Below the pieces are notes generated by a model. It was not told the DNA's origin and made no database searches. It saw nothing but the letters and a program-made list of their open reading frames with translations. 64,000 nucleotides of DNA. Source: Microcoleus vaginatus WJT46-NPBG5. Its GTDB lineage: Bacteria > Cyanobacteriota > Cyanobacteriia > Cyanobacteriales > Oscillatoriaceae. Positions 1-9,115 of this stretch are shown one piece after another. A program made the position numbers and the translations under genes. Location of the stretch: contig JAHHHM010000003.1 of assembly GCA_019359355.1 (NCBI GenBank), positions 302,084 to 366,083 of the forward strand, given 5' to 3'. Positions within the stretch are counted from its first letter, which is position 1. Every line of letters starts with the position of its first letter.

Positions 1-1047
1 TGGATCTGCTAGCCCTCGCCAAGGTTGCCAAAAGCTCGCAGATCCATAGCCTAGCAAGGGACGCTGGTTAATTTTGTCGATGATCTGCGGCCAGAATTCT
101 GTACGTCCGGTCAGTGTCAGATCCTTGCCTAAACCCCCTACAACAATTGACTCCAGGTTGTCTGAAATAAAAACAACCAAGATTGTGCTGACAATCATAA
201 AAAGCACAACTGAAATAAAAGCCCACTGCACCGGCAGCTTTTTTACAAAGTTGAGGTAAAACCACAAGCTTAATAGCACAAGTATTAAAACTTTACTGGC
301 TCCACTATTAGCATTTTGCAAAGAAAAAAGTGCAAGCAAAATAACTACAGCAGACAGGCGACGCTGTTTCGGCGAGTAAATAGCGTATAAAAACCACAAT
401 ACGGCAGTTAAAGCCATGAAGAAGGCAAACTGGTTTGGATGTCCTAAAATGCCGCTCCAACCCTTGAGATGCCTTCCAATTGAAGGTCTAAATTGGGCAT
501 AGTAAATGCTGAATATCACTCCGAAGAAGCTAATCCAGCGAAACAACCGATAAAGTTCTGTCCAGCTATATTGCTTGCCGACATAAACCGCAATAGCCGA
601 TGCTGCTAAATAAGCCAAGCTTGCTTTTATTGCTATGTCAGGAGTATCTGACCAAAAGCCAGATAAACTGACCATTAAAAGAAAAAGACTTATAAAAGGA
701 GCTTTAATAAGAATAATGATGATAACATTTATGACATCTTTCAGGGTGTAGCGTAGCCTGGAAGACAGAAGAAAAAGCGTAATAAAATAAATTGCGATCT
801 GAGCTGTAATTGTTACAGCCGTTGTATTGTAATTATACATTACAGATGGATGCAGCTTACTGAAAGGACTGATACTAGCCCCTGTAGCTCCTGATATTGT
901 AAAAAGAAATAGGCCGGCAAAAATTTTTTCAGCCTTGGCTGCAAGCTTGCTATTTTTAGCGAATGCATTGTAAAACAATAAAATATAACAGATTCCTAAA
1001 GCAATGATGATTGCCAATAAAAAAGGCTCTTTAACAATGTCTTTCAT
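1..1047 (-). CDS. O-antigen ligase/Wzy-like polysaccharide polymerase (3' end cut by window edge)
   Basis: Open frame of 349 codons from ATG at 1047 that runs off the left edge without a stop. The product is very hydrophobic, with about ten membrane segments. It carries the Wzy_C/O-antigen ligase signatures GHPNQFAFF (around residue 203) and, after a long periplasmic-type loop, LTGRTEFW and RPLLGYGSASFW near the cut end. Such proteins polymerise or ligate lipid-linked sugar repeats in the cytoplasmic membrane. It is divergent from the export genes starting at 1403, which fits one exopolysaccharide locus. Polymerase versus ligase cannot be told from sequence alone. Confidence 0.8.
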   Translation of the reverse strand, partial: MKDIVKEPFLLAIIIALGICYILLFYNAFAKNSKLAAKAEKIFAGLFLFTISGATGASISPFSKLHPSVMYNYNTTAVTITAQIAIYFITLFLLSSRLRYTLKDVINVIIIILIKAPFISLFLLMVSLSGFWSDTPDIAIKASLAYLAASAIAVYVGKQYSWTELYRLFRWISFFGVIFSIYYAQFRPSIGRHLKGWSGILGHPNQFAFFMALTAVLWFLYAIYSPKQRRLSAVVILLALFSLQNANSGASKVLILVLLSLWFYLNFVKKLPVQWAFISVVLFMIVSTILVVFISDNLESIVVGGLGKDLTLTGRTEFWPQIIDKINQRPLLGYGSASFWQPWRGLADP

Positions 1048-1402
1048 GACCTAATATTTGTGAGCTTTTATTAATTTAATAGGGATATTTTAATTTCTTT
1101 TTATCTTAATTACAAAAAAAGTAAATTTATCTTTGACAATTATAAAGATATGGCTGATCGACTCACCCTTTGCTTCGGCGTATCCCGTAAACGGCTTAAC
1201 CGGCAGTCTTAGGGCTTTGGCGGCACAGTCGGCCTATAAAAGCGAAGATCTATCTATTTTGGCTCAGACAGCTCTTCAGCGTTACGCCGGCCCAGTGCCC
1301 CAGCCAAAAAACTGGACTAGAGCCAACCGGCACAGCAGCCACTCTTCAGTTAGTATGCCCTCTAGTTTGGCAGTTTCTACAGAACCCGGTTAAATTTAGA
1401 GA
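1048..1402. other. divergent intergenic region of the polysaccharide locus
   Basis: AT-rich near 1048-1135, then GC-richer. It must hold the promoters for the leftward polymerase gene and the rightward export operon. A TTGACA hexamer sits at 1133, but no well-spaced -10 follows it. A TTG-initiated frame at 1133-1393 has no recognisable protein and is not taken as a gene. No clear hairpin or RNA gene seen. Confidence 0.5.
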
Positions 1403-2944
1403 ATGAAGAAAAGAAAGTTGTGTATGGTCTGTGCGAGTTCTACTAGACCAATAACCCAACTGGTTGCCGGTCTAAGCCTGGTGGCAATGAGCGTGGCTGT
1501 TTCTTATCCCGCCAAAGCCCAACTCCCCCCACTACCGCCCCCACCGGCAGGCTACCCCGCGCAACCGGGCCAAGGATTCCCGCCTCCTCTATTACCCTCT
1601 AGCGGCACCGTGCAATCAACAGCCGCTTATACATTAGGAGGCGGCGACAACATTCGTATTGATATTTTTGAATTGCCTCAATATAGTGGCGAGTACCAGA
1701 TTCCGGCAGGTGGAGCCATACAACTGCCCCTGATTGGCAGTGTATCCGTCGAGGGACTGACCTTAGAAGAAGCCAGTGATGCAATTTCACAAGCTTACGC
1801 TCGCGTACTTAAACGTCCCCTGATTACCTTAAGCCTTCTGGCAACACGTCCTTTAAATATCCTAATATCAGGCGAGGTCAACCGTCCCGGATCGTACCCC
1901 CTGGCCCTGACATCGGGCGCAGGCACCAGACCTTCCGTTCAGTTCCCAACTTTATTGCAGGCGATAGAAAGGGCGCAGGGAGTGACCCTAACCGCTGATA
2001 TTCAACGCATCCAGCTGCGCCGGTCAACCGCCAGAGGGCCAGAGCAAGTGCTCATGGTTAATCTCCGAGAATTTTTAGAAACAGGCCGGTTGCCCCAAGA
2101 CCTCACCTTACGGGACGGAGACTCGATCTTTGTCCCCACCGCTACCCAAGTTGCGCCCAATGATGTCCGCCAATTATCCACGGCGACCTTTGGCACCCCC
2201 ATCGACCAACCCCGTACTGTTGCAGTGCTCGGCGAGGTCAACCGTCCCGGTAGCTACGTCGTAGTTGGAGGCAACACAGGAACCGAGTTAAGAACTGTAG
2301 GACTGCCAAGCGTGACACGGGCGATTCAGCTGGCCGGCGGGATCAGACCCCTGGCAGATGTTCGCCGCATTCAGGTACGGCGATTGACAAAAGCTGGGGG
2401 AGAACAACTTTTTAATGTGAATTTGTGGCAACTTTTGCAACAAGGAGATCTATCTCAGGATGCAATTTTGCAAGATGGAGATACGGTTATTATCCCTACA
2501 GCTACTGAATTAAGGCCGGCAGAAGTGTCAGAATTAGCTACAGCTAGCTTTTCTCCTGATAAGATTTTAGTTAGTGTGGTAGGTGAAGTAGGAAGACCAG
2601 GGTTTGTAGAAGTTGCGCCTAACACCACCTTGAATCAAGCGCTCTTGACAGCAGGAGGATTCAACAACAGTCGGGCCTATCGAGAATCGGTTGAACTGAT
2701 TCGTCTGAATTTTGATGGCACGGTCTCTCGACGAACAGTGCCCGTTGATTTTGCCCAAGGAATCAATGAACAAACCAATCCCCTGCTCCGCCCCAACGAC
2801 ATTATTGTCGTCAAACGCTCAGGCATCGCGAGCGTGGCGGACACTGTGAATACTGCGCTAAATCCCGCAGCGAACATTCTTGCACTCGTGAGCATTCCGA
2901 ACCGATTTTTGGAATTTCTTACTCTCTTGGGCATTATTAAATAG
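1403..2944 (+). CDS. Wza-type polysaccharide export protein with three SLBB domains
   Basis: 513 aa. A signal peptide (about residues 1-40, ending PAKAQ) is followed by a proline-rich linker (41-66). Then come a Poly_export domain (about 70-155) and three SLBB-type repeats, each opening with a GEVxRPG motif at about 155 (GEVNRPGSY), 273 (GEVNRPGSY) and 392 (GEVGRPGF). The family forms the outer-membrane/periplasmic channel for exopolysaccharide. There is no lipobox cysteine at the cleavage site, so it is probably not a Wza-like lipoprotein. It lies 39 bp upstream of the copolymerase-kinase gene and is likely co-transcribed with it. Start chosen at ATG 1403. Strand and role are well supported; the exported polymer is unknown. 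Confidence 0.88.
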   Translation: MKKRKLCMVCASSTRPITQLVAGLSLVAMSVAVSYPAKAQLPPLPPPPAGYPAQPGQGFPPPLLPSSGTVQSTAAYTLGGGDNIRIDIFELPQYSGEYQIPAGGAIQLPLIGSVSVEGLTLEEASDAISQAYARVLKRPLITLSLLATRPLNILISGEVNRPGSYPLALTSGAGTRPSVQFPTLLQAIERAQGVTLTADIQRIQLRRSTARGPEQVLMVNLREFLETGRLPQDLTLRDGDSIFVPTATQVAPNDVRQLSTATFGTPIDQPRTVAVLGEVNRPGSYVVVGGNTGTELRTVGLPSVTRAIQLAGGIRPLADVRRIQVRRLTKAGGEQLFNVNLWQLLQQGDLSQDAILQDGDTVIIPTATELRPAEVSELATASFSPDKILVSVVGEVGRPGFVEVAPNTTLNQALLTAGGFNNSRAYRESVELIRLNFDGTVSRRTVPVDFAQGINEQTNPLLRPNDIIVVKRSGIASVADTVNTALNPAANILALVSIPNRFLEFLTLLGIIK

Positions 2945-2983
2945 AATTGAGCGAATCTTTTTCTGGGGATATCAATAAAAAAG

Positions 2984-5278
2984 ATGGATACAGACTATCA
3001 TTTTCAGCCGATTTCATCTAAGCGTAATGGGCAACCTGCTCAGTCGCTGCCTCAGCTATCAACCAATAGACCGGAAGAGATCGAGCAACAGCCCTTGGAT
3101 TTGGCTTGGTTGGTTGCAGTTGTGCGTCGCAGAATATGGGTGATGGCGGGCGTGGCCGTCACACTGGGTGCGCTCTCTGGCGGGCTGCTGATCTGGAAAG
3201 CCGAACAAACAATTCCTGACTTCCAGGGCGGGTTCCGAGTTCTGGCGGAACCGATCACCGCAGAAGGCCGTTTGGCCCGATTATTTTTACAGGCCCAAAG
3301 TAACAATTTGGGGGCAGCCGATCTCAGTAAGATAGGCTCCTCAGTCGAAGACTCGAGTTTGGTCGATTACCAAACTCAAATTCGGGTGTTAAAGAGTCCC
3401 GAACTGCTGGCACCTGTGATTGCCGAGTTACAAAAAGTTTATCCTGACATTAACTTCAGCACCTTATTAGCGAATCTGTGGATTAGCCGGGTCAGTTATG
3501 AAAAAGATGGCAAAGAAGCCGGCACAAAAATTCTAGATATCCGCTACCAAGATAAAGATCCGAAAAAAATTAAGTTTGTCCTGCAAACACTGGCTGATAA
3601 CTATTTAAATTACAGCGGGCAAGAGCGTCTTAGCAGCACAAAGCAAGGGATCACATTTATTGATACCCAGTTGCCTGAACTACAACGGCGCGTTGACACT
3701 CTTCAAGAACGTCTGCAACGGTTGCGCCGGCAGTCTAACCTCAGCCTTCCTGAAGTAACCAGCCGGGGTTTATCAGAGCAAGCAGGGGCGCTAGGGTCGC
3801 GGCGAACAGACATCCAAGCTCAATTGGCTGAATCAAGAGCGCTGTACGCGAATTTGCAAAGACAGTTTGCCGAACAGAAAAGCGCTCAAGTCTTGGGCGT
3901 AGATCTAAAAACCTACGAACCATTAGTTAGACAGCTCCAAGAAGTAGAAAGTCAAATTGCCGTTAATTCAGTCTTATTTCAGGACGATAGCCCGCCTATG
4001 CAGTCCTTGAGAGAAAAGCGAGACAATTTGCGGGTGCTACTACGTCGAGAAGCAGATGCTGCTCTGCAAATGGTTGCTGGTCAAATCCAAGCGCTAGAAG
4101 CTCGCCAACAATCGATTGCCGACAATGAAAATTTATTAAACCAGCAAATTACGCAATTCCCGGCAGTTTTACGTGAATACGCTGATTTACAGCGCGAGTT
4201 AGAAGTTGCGACGGATAGCTTGAAGCTATTTCTATCTAAACGAGAAACGTTGCAGCTTGATGCCGGCCAGCTGGAAGTGCCTTGGCAAATCATTGCGAAG
4301 CCAGAGGTTTTTGTGGATGAGAGGGGCCGGCCAATGCCGGTGGAAACCTCGCAAACTCGTCGTCAGCTAGCCATCGCAGTGATTCTGAGCCTGTTGCTAG
4401 GTATCGGGGTCGGTTTCCTCGCCGAGGTACTTAACACGGTCTTCCACACACCAGAAGAAGCAAAAGCTGGAACAAAACTGCCGCTACTAGGAGTTATTCC
4501 CTTCGCTAAAAGACTCCAGAAAGTTGCTCCCGTCACCGAAACAGCCGATGTGAGGGGGCGCTCATCCGGTGGTCTTAAGCTTGTACTGGGAAATCCCAGT
4601 TCCTCTCAGCATGACAGCGCTTCTCCAGTTTTGGAAGCTTTCCGCTCCCTCTATACCAATATCCGGTTGCTCAGTCCACATACACCAATTCGCTCTTTTG
4701 CCATCGGTTCAGCAATGCCCGGAGATGGAAAATCGACGGTAGCTGTACATTTGGCCCAGACCGCAGCCGCAATTGGCCAGCGTGTCTTGCTCGTAGATGC
4801 GGATCTGCGCCGGCCTCAACTCCACCAAAAGTTAGGATTGCCCAATGTCCGGGGACTGAGCGATGCCATTGCCACAGACATCGGACTGAATGATGTGATC
4901 CAGCGCTCTGGCAGTGTCTGGGCCGATGAATTGCCTTGGGAGGATAACCTGTTTGTGCTGACGGCAGGACCCTTGCCTGCCGACCCAATCAAACTGCTCT
5001 CATCCAAAAAAATGCTCTACTTAATGGAGCAATTTCAAGCCTTTTTTGATTTGGTCATTTATGACACGCCACCCCTCGTCGGTCTAGCAGACGGGAACAT
5101 CCTAGCCGCTCATACAGACGGCATAGTAATGGTTGTGGGGCTGGATAAGACAGACCGAGCAATGGTGGTCAAAGGATTAGATGGCTTAAAAATTTCTGGT
5201 GCTTCTGTTTTAGGAATCGTGGCAAATGGGGTTAAAGGGTACACCTCTAGTAGTGATGTTTCCTATCACCGTATGTGA
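2984..5278 (+). CDS. Wzc/GumC-type polysaccharide copolymerase with tyrosine-kinase (BY-kinase) domain
   Basis: 764 aa. A cytoplasmic N-terminus leads to TM1 (about 49-70), a Wzz-type periplasmic part with coiled coil (roughly 200-450, GNVR-like), and TM2 (about 461-483). The C-terminal CpsD/CapB-like ATPase has Walker A GDGKST (about 578), Walker A' LLVDADLRRP (about 602) and YDTPPLVG (about 692). These proteins control chain length and export and autophosphorylate on a tyrosine-rich tail. Here the tail is short with only two tyrosines (GYTSSSDVSYHRM), so a classical tyrosine cluster is absent. It pairs with the export protein 39 bp upstream. A 12-bp perfect inverted repeat starts 6 bp after the stop. 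Confidence 0.88.
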   Translation: MDTDYHFQPISSKRNGQPAQSLPQLSTNRPEEIEQQPLDLAWLVAVVRRRIWVMAGVAVTLGALSGGLLIWKAEQTIPDFQGGFRVLAEPITAEGRLARLFLQAQSNNLGAADLSKIGSSVEDSSLVDYQTQIRVLKSPELLAPVIAELQKVYPDINFSTLLANLWISRVSYEKDGKEAGTKILDIRYQDKDPKKIKFVLQTLADNYLNYSGQERLSSTKQGITFIDTQLPELQRRVDTLQERLQRLRRQSNLSLPEVTSRGLSEQAGALGSRRTDIQAQLAESRALYANLQRQFAEQKSAQVLGVDLKTYEPLVRQLQEVESQIAVNSVLFQDDSPPMQSLREKRDNLRVLLRREADAALQMVAGQIQALEARQQSIADNENLLNQQITQFPAVLREYADLQRELEVATDSLKLFLSKRETLQLDAGQLEVPWQIIAKPEVFVDERGRPMPVETSQTRRQLAIAVILSLLLGIGVGFLAEVLNTVFHTPEEAKAGTKLPLLGVIPFAKRLQKVAPVTETADVRGRSSGGLKLVLGNPSSSQHDSASPVLEAFRSLYTNIRLLSPHTPIRSFAIGSAMPGDGKSTVAVHLAQTAAAIGQRVLLVDADLRRPQLHQKLGLPNVRGLSDAIATDIGLNDVIQRSGSVWADELPWEDNLFVLTAGPLPADPIKLLSSKKMLYLMEQFQAFFDLVIYDTPPLVGLADGNILAAHTDGIVMVVGLDKTDRAMVVKGLDGLKISGASVLGIVANGVKGYTSSSDVSYHRM

Positions 5279-5284
5279 AATCAA

Positions 5285-5331
5285 TGGCTGCCATCCCCAG
5301 GGTCTTAAAAGTAGTCTAAGGATGGCAGCCA
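5285..5331 (+). terminator. 12-bp perfect stem-loop after the copolymerase gene
   Basis: TGGCTGCCATCC at 5285-5296 pairs perfectly with GGATGGCAGCCA at 5320-5331 across a 23-nt loop, directly after the stop at 5278. There is no U-tract, so it may be a processing or stabilising hairpin rather than an intrinsic terminator. Confidence 0.5.
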
Positions 5332-5970
5332 AATGACCCAGACGGTTGGCAAAACCAAGCGAATTGTTAAGATATATTCGCCTTTGTCAGTTTTGCGTTG
5401 CCACGGCCCCAAAATTTTCATTCCTGCTGGTGTGTCGCCCCTGGCAATTCCTAAAACTACAGGCTGAAGAGCGGATAAAGGTTATCTAGGGTTTTATTAA
5501 GTGAAAAAACCCGTTTCTCGCAATTGACCAAGCAGCTTTCAGAGGAGAAAAAGGAACTTTTCGGTTAATTTAGGAATCGCTCTTTATATCTACTATCAAA
5601 AAGTGGACCACAGCTTTGAGGACAAAACTCTGGCTGCCGGCCTCTCACCTATAGATAAGTCTCTATAGTTAGTGATACAGATCACGTTAGTGGTCGAGAA
5701 AAACCCATAGGATAGTAGTGGAAAGTCGGGCAAACGTAAATCTGCTCGGACAGCTCAAACTTTATATTGGCTATAAACATTGTAAAGAATTAACGAAGCC
5801 CCGCCAAAGTTATAGACATTGGCGGGAAATCAGGTTAAGACAGAAGTAATACAGTGTTTATTCAAATTCTGAGCAGCTTGTTGGGTTTCGCTCAGCAAGC
5901 GGTCTGAAACTCATATCTAATAGTAAACAGCCGCTTTTGAGTTTAAATTTGACATTTTAAGGAGAATCTT
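5332..5970. other. long leader region upstream of PEP-CTERM gene, with several hairpins
   Basis: No convincing gene. Visible inverted repeats are GGGTTTT/AAAACCC at 5489-5512 and CCCGCCAA/TTGGCGGG at 5800-5826. A third is GCTTGTTG...CAGCAAGC around 5877-5901. AAACTCA...TGAGTTT spans about 5907-5945, just before the ribosome binding site. These could form a structured 5' leader for the PEP-CTERM mRNA. Confidence 0.45.
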
Positions 5971-6612
5971 ATGAGTTTCCAAAGACGCTTTGCCACTGTA
6001 GTCGCCACGACTGCGCTTACCGGCCTAATCTGTGTGCCGGTGCAAGCTGCCAACTTGTTTGGCAGTAGCGTCAAGTTTGATAAGGATACCGAGGTGAGCT
6101 TTGACTTCTTGGAATCTCACGGGATATATAAGTCAGACTTTGGCCTACAGCAGGCAGATGGAAGCTTCACTTCCCTGCTTAAAGAAATCCAAAACGCGGA
6201 TCACACCTCAGGTACAACCAAAAATGATTGGTTGGGAACTTGTGGGATTTCCGTTATAAAATGCACCTCAACCTTCACATTTAAGGCCGGCATAGATTAC
6301 ACCTTCGCCCTGCAAAACTATGAGAAGGTAAAAATCAACAATGGCTGGGGGTATCACGACACGCCTACTACAACTGTTTCCTCCTCCACGCCACAAGCTG
6401 TTGCCTATACGAAACTGTCTGATACTTCCTACAAACTGGCTTGGGACGATGGATACAGTGGTGATAGAGATACCAACGACTTCATTGTTAAAGCATCTTG
6501 GAAAAAAGCCGCCTCTGTACCAGAACCTGCAGCCTTAGCAGGTTTGGTTCTAGTCGCTGGAACACTGGTAATTTCTCGCAGACGCAAAGGGGTTCTGAGA
6601 ATTCCGGATTAG
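5971..6612 (+). CDS. PEP-CTERM sorting-domain protein (exported surface protein)
   Basis: 213 aa. An N-terminal signal peptide (about 1-26, ending VQA) precedes a Ser/Thr-rich extracellular body. The C-terminal sorting signal starts at about residue 183: VPEP, a hydrophobic helix (AALAGLVLVAGTLVI) and the basic stop SRRRK. The signal is recognised by exosortase, which cuts and anchors or releases the protein; no exosortase gene is in this window. The start ATG 5971 has a strong site, AAGGAG, 7 bp upstream. The neighbouring EPS genes fit the known link between PEP-CTERM proteins and exopolysaccharide. The body matches no family I recognise. Confidence 0.85.
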   Translation: MSFQRRFATVVATTALTGLICVPVQAANLFGSSVKFDKDTEVSFDFLESHGIYKSDFGLQQADGSFTSLLKEIQNADHTSGTTKNDWLGTCGISVIKCTSTFTFKAGIDYTFALQNYEKVKINNGWGYHDTPTTTVSSSTPQAVAYTKLSDTSYKLAWDDGYSGDRDTNDFIVKASWKKAASVPEPAALAGLVLVAGTLVISRRRKGVLRIPD

Positions 6613-6952
6613 CAATTAGCGAGAACCTTCCTAACTAAATATCTCACGAGCATTTTCCAGCAATTAGTTTTATTTTTAAGAAAAAAGTGAGTAAATGTTA
6701 ACATTGGCAGGCTTAATCAGTGCTGTCTTTTATTGTGAAAATTAACGACTGCCAGTTATAACAGACAATTAAAACGAGAGCAAAAGCAAAGCTTTGTATT
6801 TCCCCTAAAAGCCTGCTACACAATTACCCCAGGAACCGTGCTTGAATTCTTCTTCTAGCATTGCCAGGGGTTGCCCTACCTGTGCGCCTCAGATGAATAC
6901 GCAGAGCACCTTTGTGCGCTAGACTGCTACTTTGGGGTGCTACCGCTGGTAT
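6613..6952. other. intergenic region upstream of the GT39-like gene
   Basis: 340 bp with no recognisable gene, RNA or strong terminator. It is AT-rich up to about 6800 and more GC-rich after that. I see nothing definite here beyond what must be the promoter of the downstream gene. Confidence 0.4.
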
Positions 6953-8524
6953 ATGACAAGAAAATTCCGGTTTTTAATCATCGTCCTGCTCATACTAGGA
7001 ATATTTTTTCGATTTTTAAATCTAGATCGAAAATTCTACTGGTATGATGAAACCTTTACCTCATTACGCATTTCTGGTTATACAGAAACAGAAGTTGTTC
7101 AGCAAGTTGCGAACGGCGAGTTAATTAGCATCCCAGAATTACACAAATATCAACGCCCCAATTCAGAAAAAGGCGTCATTGATACGATTCAAGGATTAGC
7201 GGTGGAAGAACCCCAGCTGACGCCTCTGTATTTTGTTATGGCACAATTTTGGGCACGGACTTTTGGCCATTCTGTGGCAGTCATCAGAAGTTTATCCGCC
7301 TTGATTAGTTTGCTAGTTTTCCCCGGTATCTACTGGCTTTGCCTAGAACTCTTTAAATCATCACTGGTTGGATCGCTGGCTATGGCGTTGGTAGCCGTTT
7401 CTCCCTTCCATGTCCTGTACGCTCAGGAAGCGCGACCCTATAGTTTGTGGATGGTAACGATCTTACTATCAAGCGCTTCTCTTTTACGAGCGATGCGCCT
7501 CAAACAAGCAAGCAGTTGGGCTATTTATGGAATAGTAGTTGCCTTGGGGCTTTACTCTCATCTTTTGTTAATTTTAGTTATTATAGCGCATGGATTTTAT
7601 GTAGTTGTTACTGAACGTTGGCGCTGGAACAAAACGATAACTTCTTTCATGTTGGCTGCATCGGGTGCACTGTTAAGTTTCTTACCCTGGATGGCAGTTG
7701 TTATTAATAATTCTACTGAAGTTCATGATCGAACAAATTGGTCTTACTTAAAAATTACCTGGATGTCTTTATTTAATAACTGGATTATTAATATTGTCAG
7801 AGGCTATTTTGATTTTGGCTTCACTAGCGAGTCTGTTGGCGTATTTTTTATCCCTCTTAGCCTTCTGATATTGATTTTATTAATAATTATTGGATTTTCA
7901 ATTTATCACTTAAAAAATAAAACAAGTAAGAATGCTTTTTTATTTATTTCAACCTTAATATTAATTCCCGGTTTAGCCATAATTATCCCAGATTTAATTG
8001 GCGGAGGAGTGCGCTCAACCAAGAGCCGGTATTTGATTCCATCTTATCTAGGGATTCGATTAGCAATTACTTATCTTTTGACCAGTCAAATACTCTTCCC
8101 TCCAGCCAACAGCCAACAACATAAGCTGTGGAAAATTATTACAGTGGTGCTAATATCTAGTGGTATCCTATCTTGCGCCATTAGCTCGCAATCAGATACT
8201 TGGTGGAATAAAGAATGGGGCAGCCAAAACCCACAAATCGCTCGCACCATTAACCGATCCCTTAACCCGCTAGTTATTAGCAACCTTTCTGATGCTAGTA
8301 TTGGTAATGTATTTTCTCTTAGCTATCTGCTCGAATCTAAAGCTCAATTTCAATTGGTTGTAAAATCAAATATTCCTGATATTCCTCAGGGGTTTAGCGA
8401 TATATTTATATATGGCTTCAAAAAAAAGAATCGAGAAAATCTTACCCAAAACTTAGGGTTAAAATTAGAAACTATATACTCGAATAAAAATGCCGGCATC
8501 GGTCTTTGGAAATTAGTGAAATAA
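6953..8524 (+). CDS. GT39/ArnT-like membrane glycosyltransferase
   Basis: 523 aa from ATG 6953 (MTRKFRFLII). An in-frame TTG at 6932 would add seven residues, but neither start has a good ribosome site. TM1 is followed at once by FYWYDETFTSLR, the aspartate-containing first periplasmic loop of GT-C glycosyltransferases of the dolichyl-phosphate-mannose mannosyltransferase/ArnT type. There are about ten more membrane segments and a soluble C-terminal part (about 430-523). Such enzymes use a polyprenyl-phosphate sugar to glycosylate lipids, polymers or proteins on the outer face of the membrane. The acceptor is unknown; the neighbouring EPS and PEP-CTERM genes suggest envelope glycosylation. 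Confidence 0.75.
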   Translation: MTRKFRFLIIVLLILGIFFRFLNLDRKFYWYDETFTSLRISGYTETEVVQQVANGELISIPELHKYQRPNSEKGVIDTIQGLAVEEPQLTPLYFVMAQFWARTFGHSVAVIRSLSALISLLVFPGIYWLCLELFKSSLVGSLAMALVAVSPFHVLYAQEARPYSLWMVTILLSSASLLRAMRLKQASSWAIYGIVVALGLYSHLLLILVIIAHGFYVVVTERWRWNKTITSFMLAASGALLSFLPWMAVVINNSTEVHDRTNWSYLKITWMSLFNNWIINIVRGYFDFGFTSESVGVFFIPLSLLILILLIIIGFSIYHLKNKTSKNAFLFISTLILIPGLAIIIPDLIGGGVRSTKSRYLIPSYLGIRLAITYLLTSQILFPPANSQQHKLWKIITVVLISSGILSCAISSQSDTWWNKEWGSQNPQIARTINRSLNPLVISNLSDASIGNVFSLSYLLESKAQFQLVVKSNIPDIPQGFSDIFIYGFKKKNRENLTQNLGLKLETIYSNKNAGIGLWKLVK

Positions 8525-8897
8525 ACCAATTACAATATCAATAATAAAAAAAGTTAACTTTCTTCTAAAAAGAAGAATTACATCTAAATAAACTGGTTAA
8601 AAATTAAAGTCAATCTAAATAATTCCTAAGCAAGCTTTGCTTTAATTGCTTTACTTTTAGTGGTTTCAACAGCTTCTATAAACTTAGCTGAGAAGTTTAG
8701 ATTTAGCACGAATAAAGCTTAACTCAGAATAATCAAAGGGAAACAAAGACGACAGCCACAGATTCCTGTCTTTGCTCTTAGTGAGTTTAACTTTCGGCAG
8801 CTTGTAGATCACAGCGGCTCAAATATTGGTTGCTAAGTGAGCCTTTAGCAACTTTAACTCGCGCATCTTTAATTGACAAAGCTTAACTCAAACGACC

Positions 8898-8926
8898 GCC
8901 TATACCTAAAACGTTCAGGTATAGGC
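8898..8926 (+). terminator. perfect 10-bp stem-loop
   Basis: GCCTATACCT at 8898-8907 and AGGTATAGGC at 8917-8926 are perfectly complementary across a 9-nt loop. No U-run follows on either strand. It could be a regulatory hairpin or a remnant repeat; terminator is only the nearest category. Confidence 0.35.
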
Positions 8927-8966
8927 ATCAGAAATTTAACTTACTTACCTCAGATTCAAGGACTTA

Positions 8967-9040
8967 AATCACAAAAACCTAGAATTAAAATCACAAGCAG
9001 TTCAGATAGGAATCACAAATTTAGAGGATTACTGTCACAG
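8967..9040. repeat. four TCACA boxes with exact 22-bp period
   Basis: TCACA occurs at 8969, 8991, 9013 and 9035, always 22 bp apart. The first three share the longer core AATCACAA. 22 bp is about two helical turns, so all boxes face the same side of the DNA. The array lies 76-150 bp upstream of the small gene at 9116. It may be an operator array for a dimeric or oligomeric regulator, or a decayed 22-bp tandem repeat. Confidence 0.6.
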
Positions 9041-9115
9041 TATTAAGACACTTCAATTATCAAAATAGATAGTGACTCTCGCTTTTGTGGGACAGTTTCA
9101 AAGAACCCTCTCCAA

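Larger units (their letters stand above)
8525..9115. other. 591-bp gene-free region with hairpin and phased repeat array
   Basis: AT-rich and without coding capacity. It contains a perfect 10-bp stem-loop at 8898-8926 and a four-copy TCACA array with exact 22-bp spacing at 8967-9040, both annotated separately. The phrase AAGCTTAACTCA also occurs twice, near 8716 and 8879. Confidence 0.6.

Noticed and set aside
1133..1393. 86-codon TTG-initiated frame before the Wza-type gene
   Set aside because: Serine-rich sequence without family resemblance or ribosome site; the real gene starts at 1403 with a signal peptide.
8967..9040. CRISPR-like array
   Set aside because: The repeated core is only 5-8 bp with a 22-bp period, much shorter than CRISPR repeat-spacer units, and there is no cas gene.
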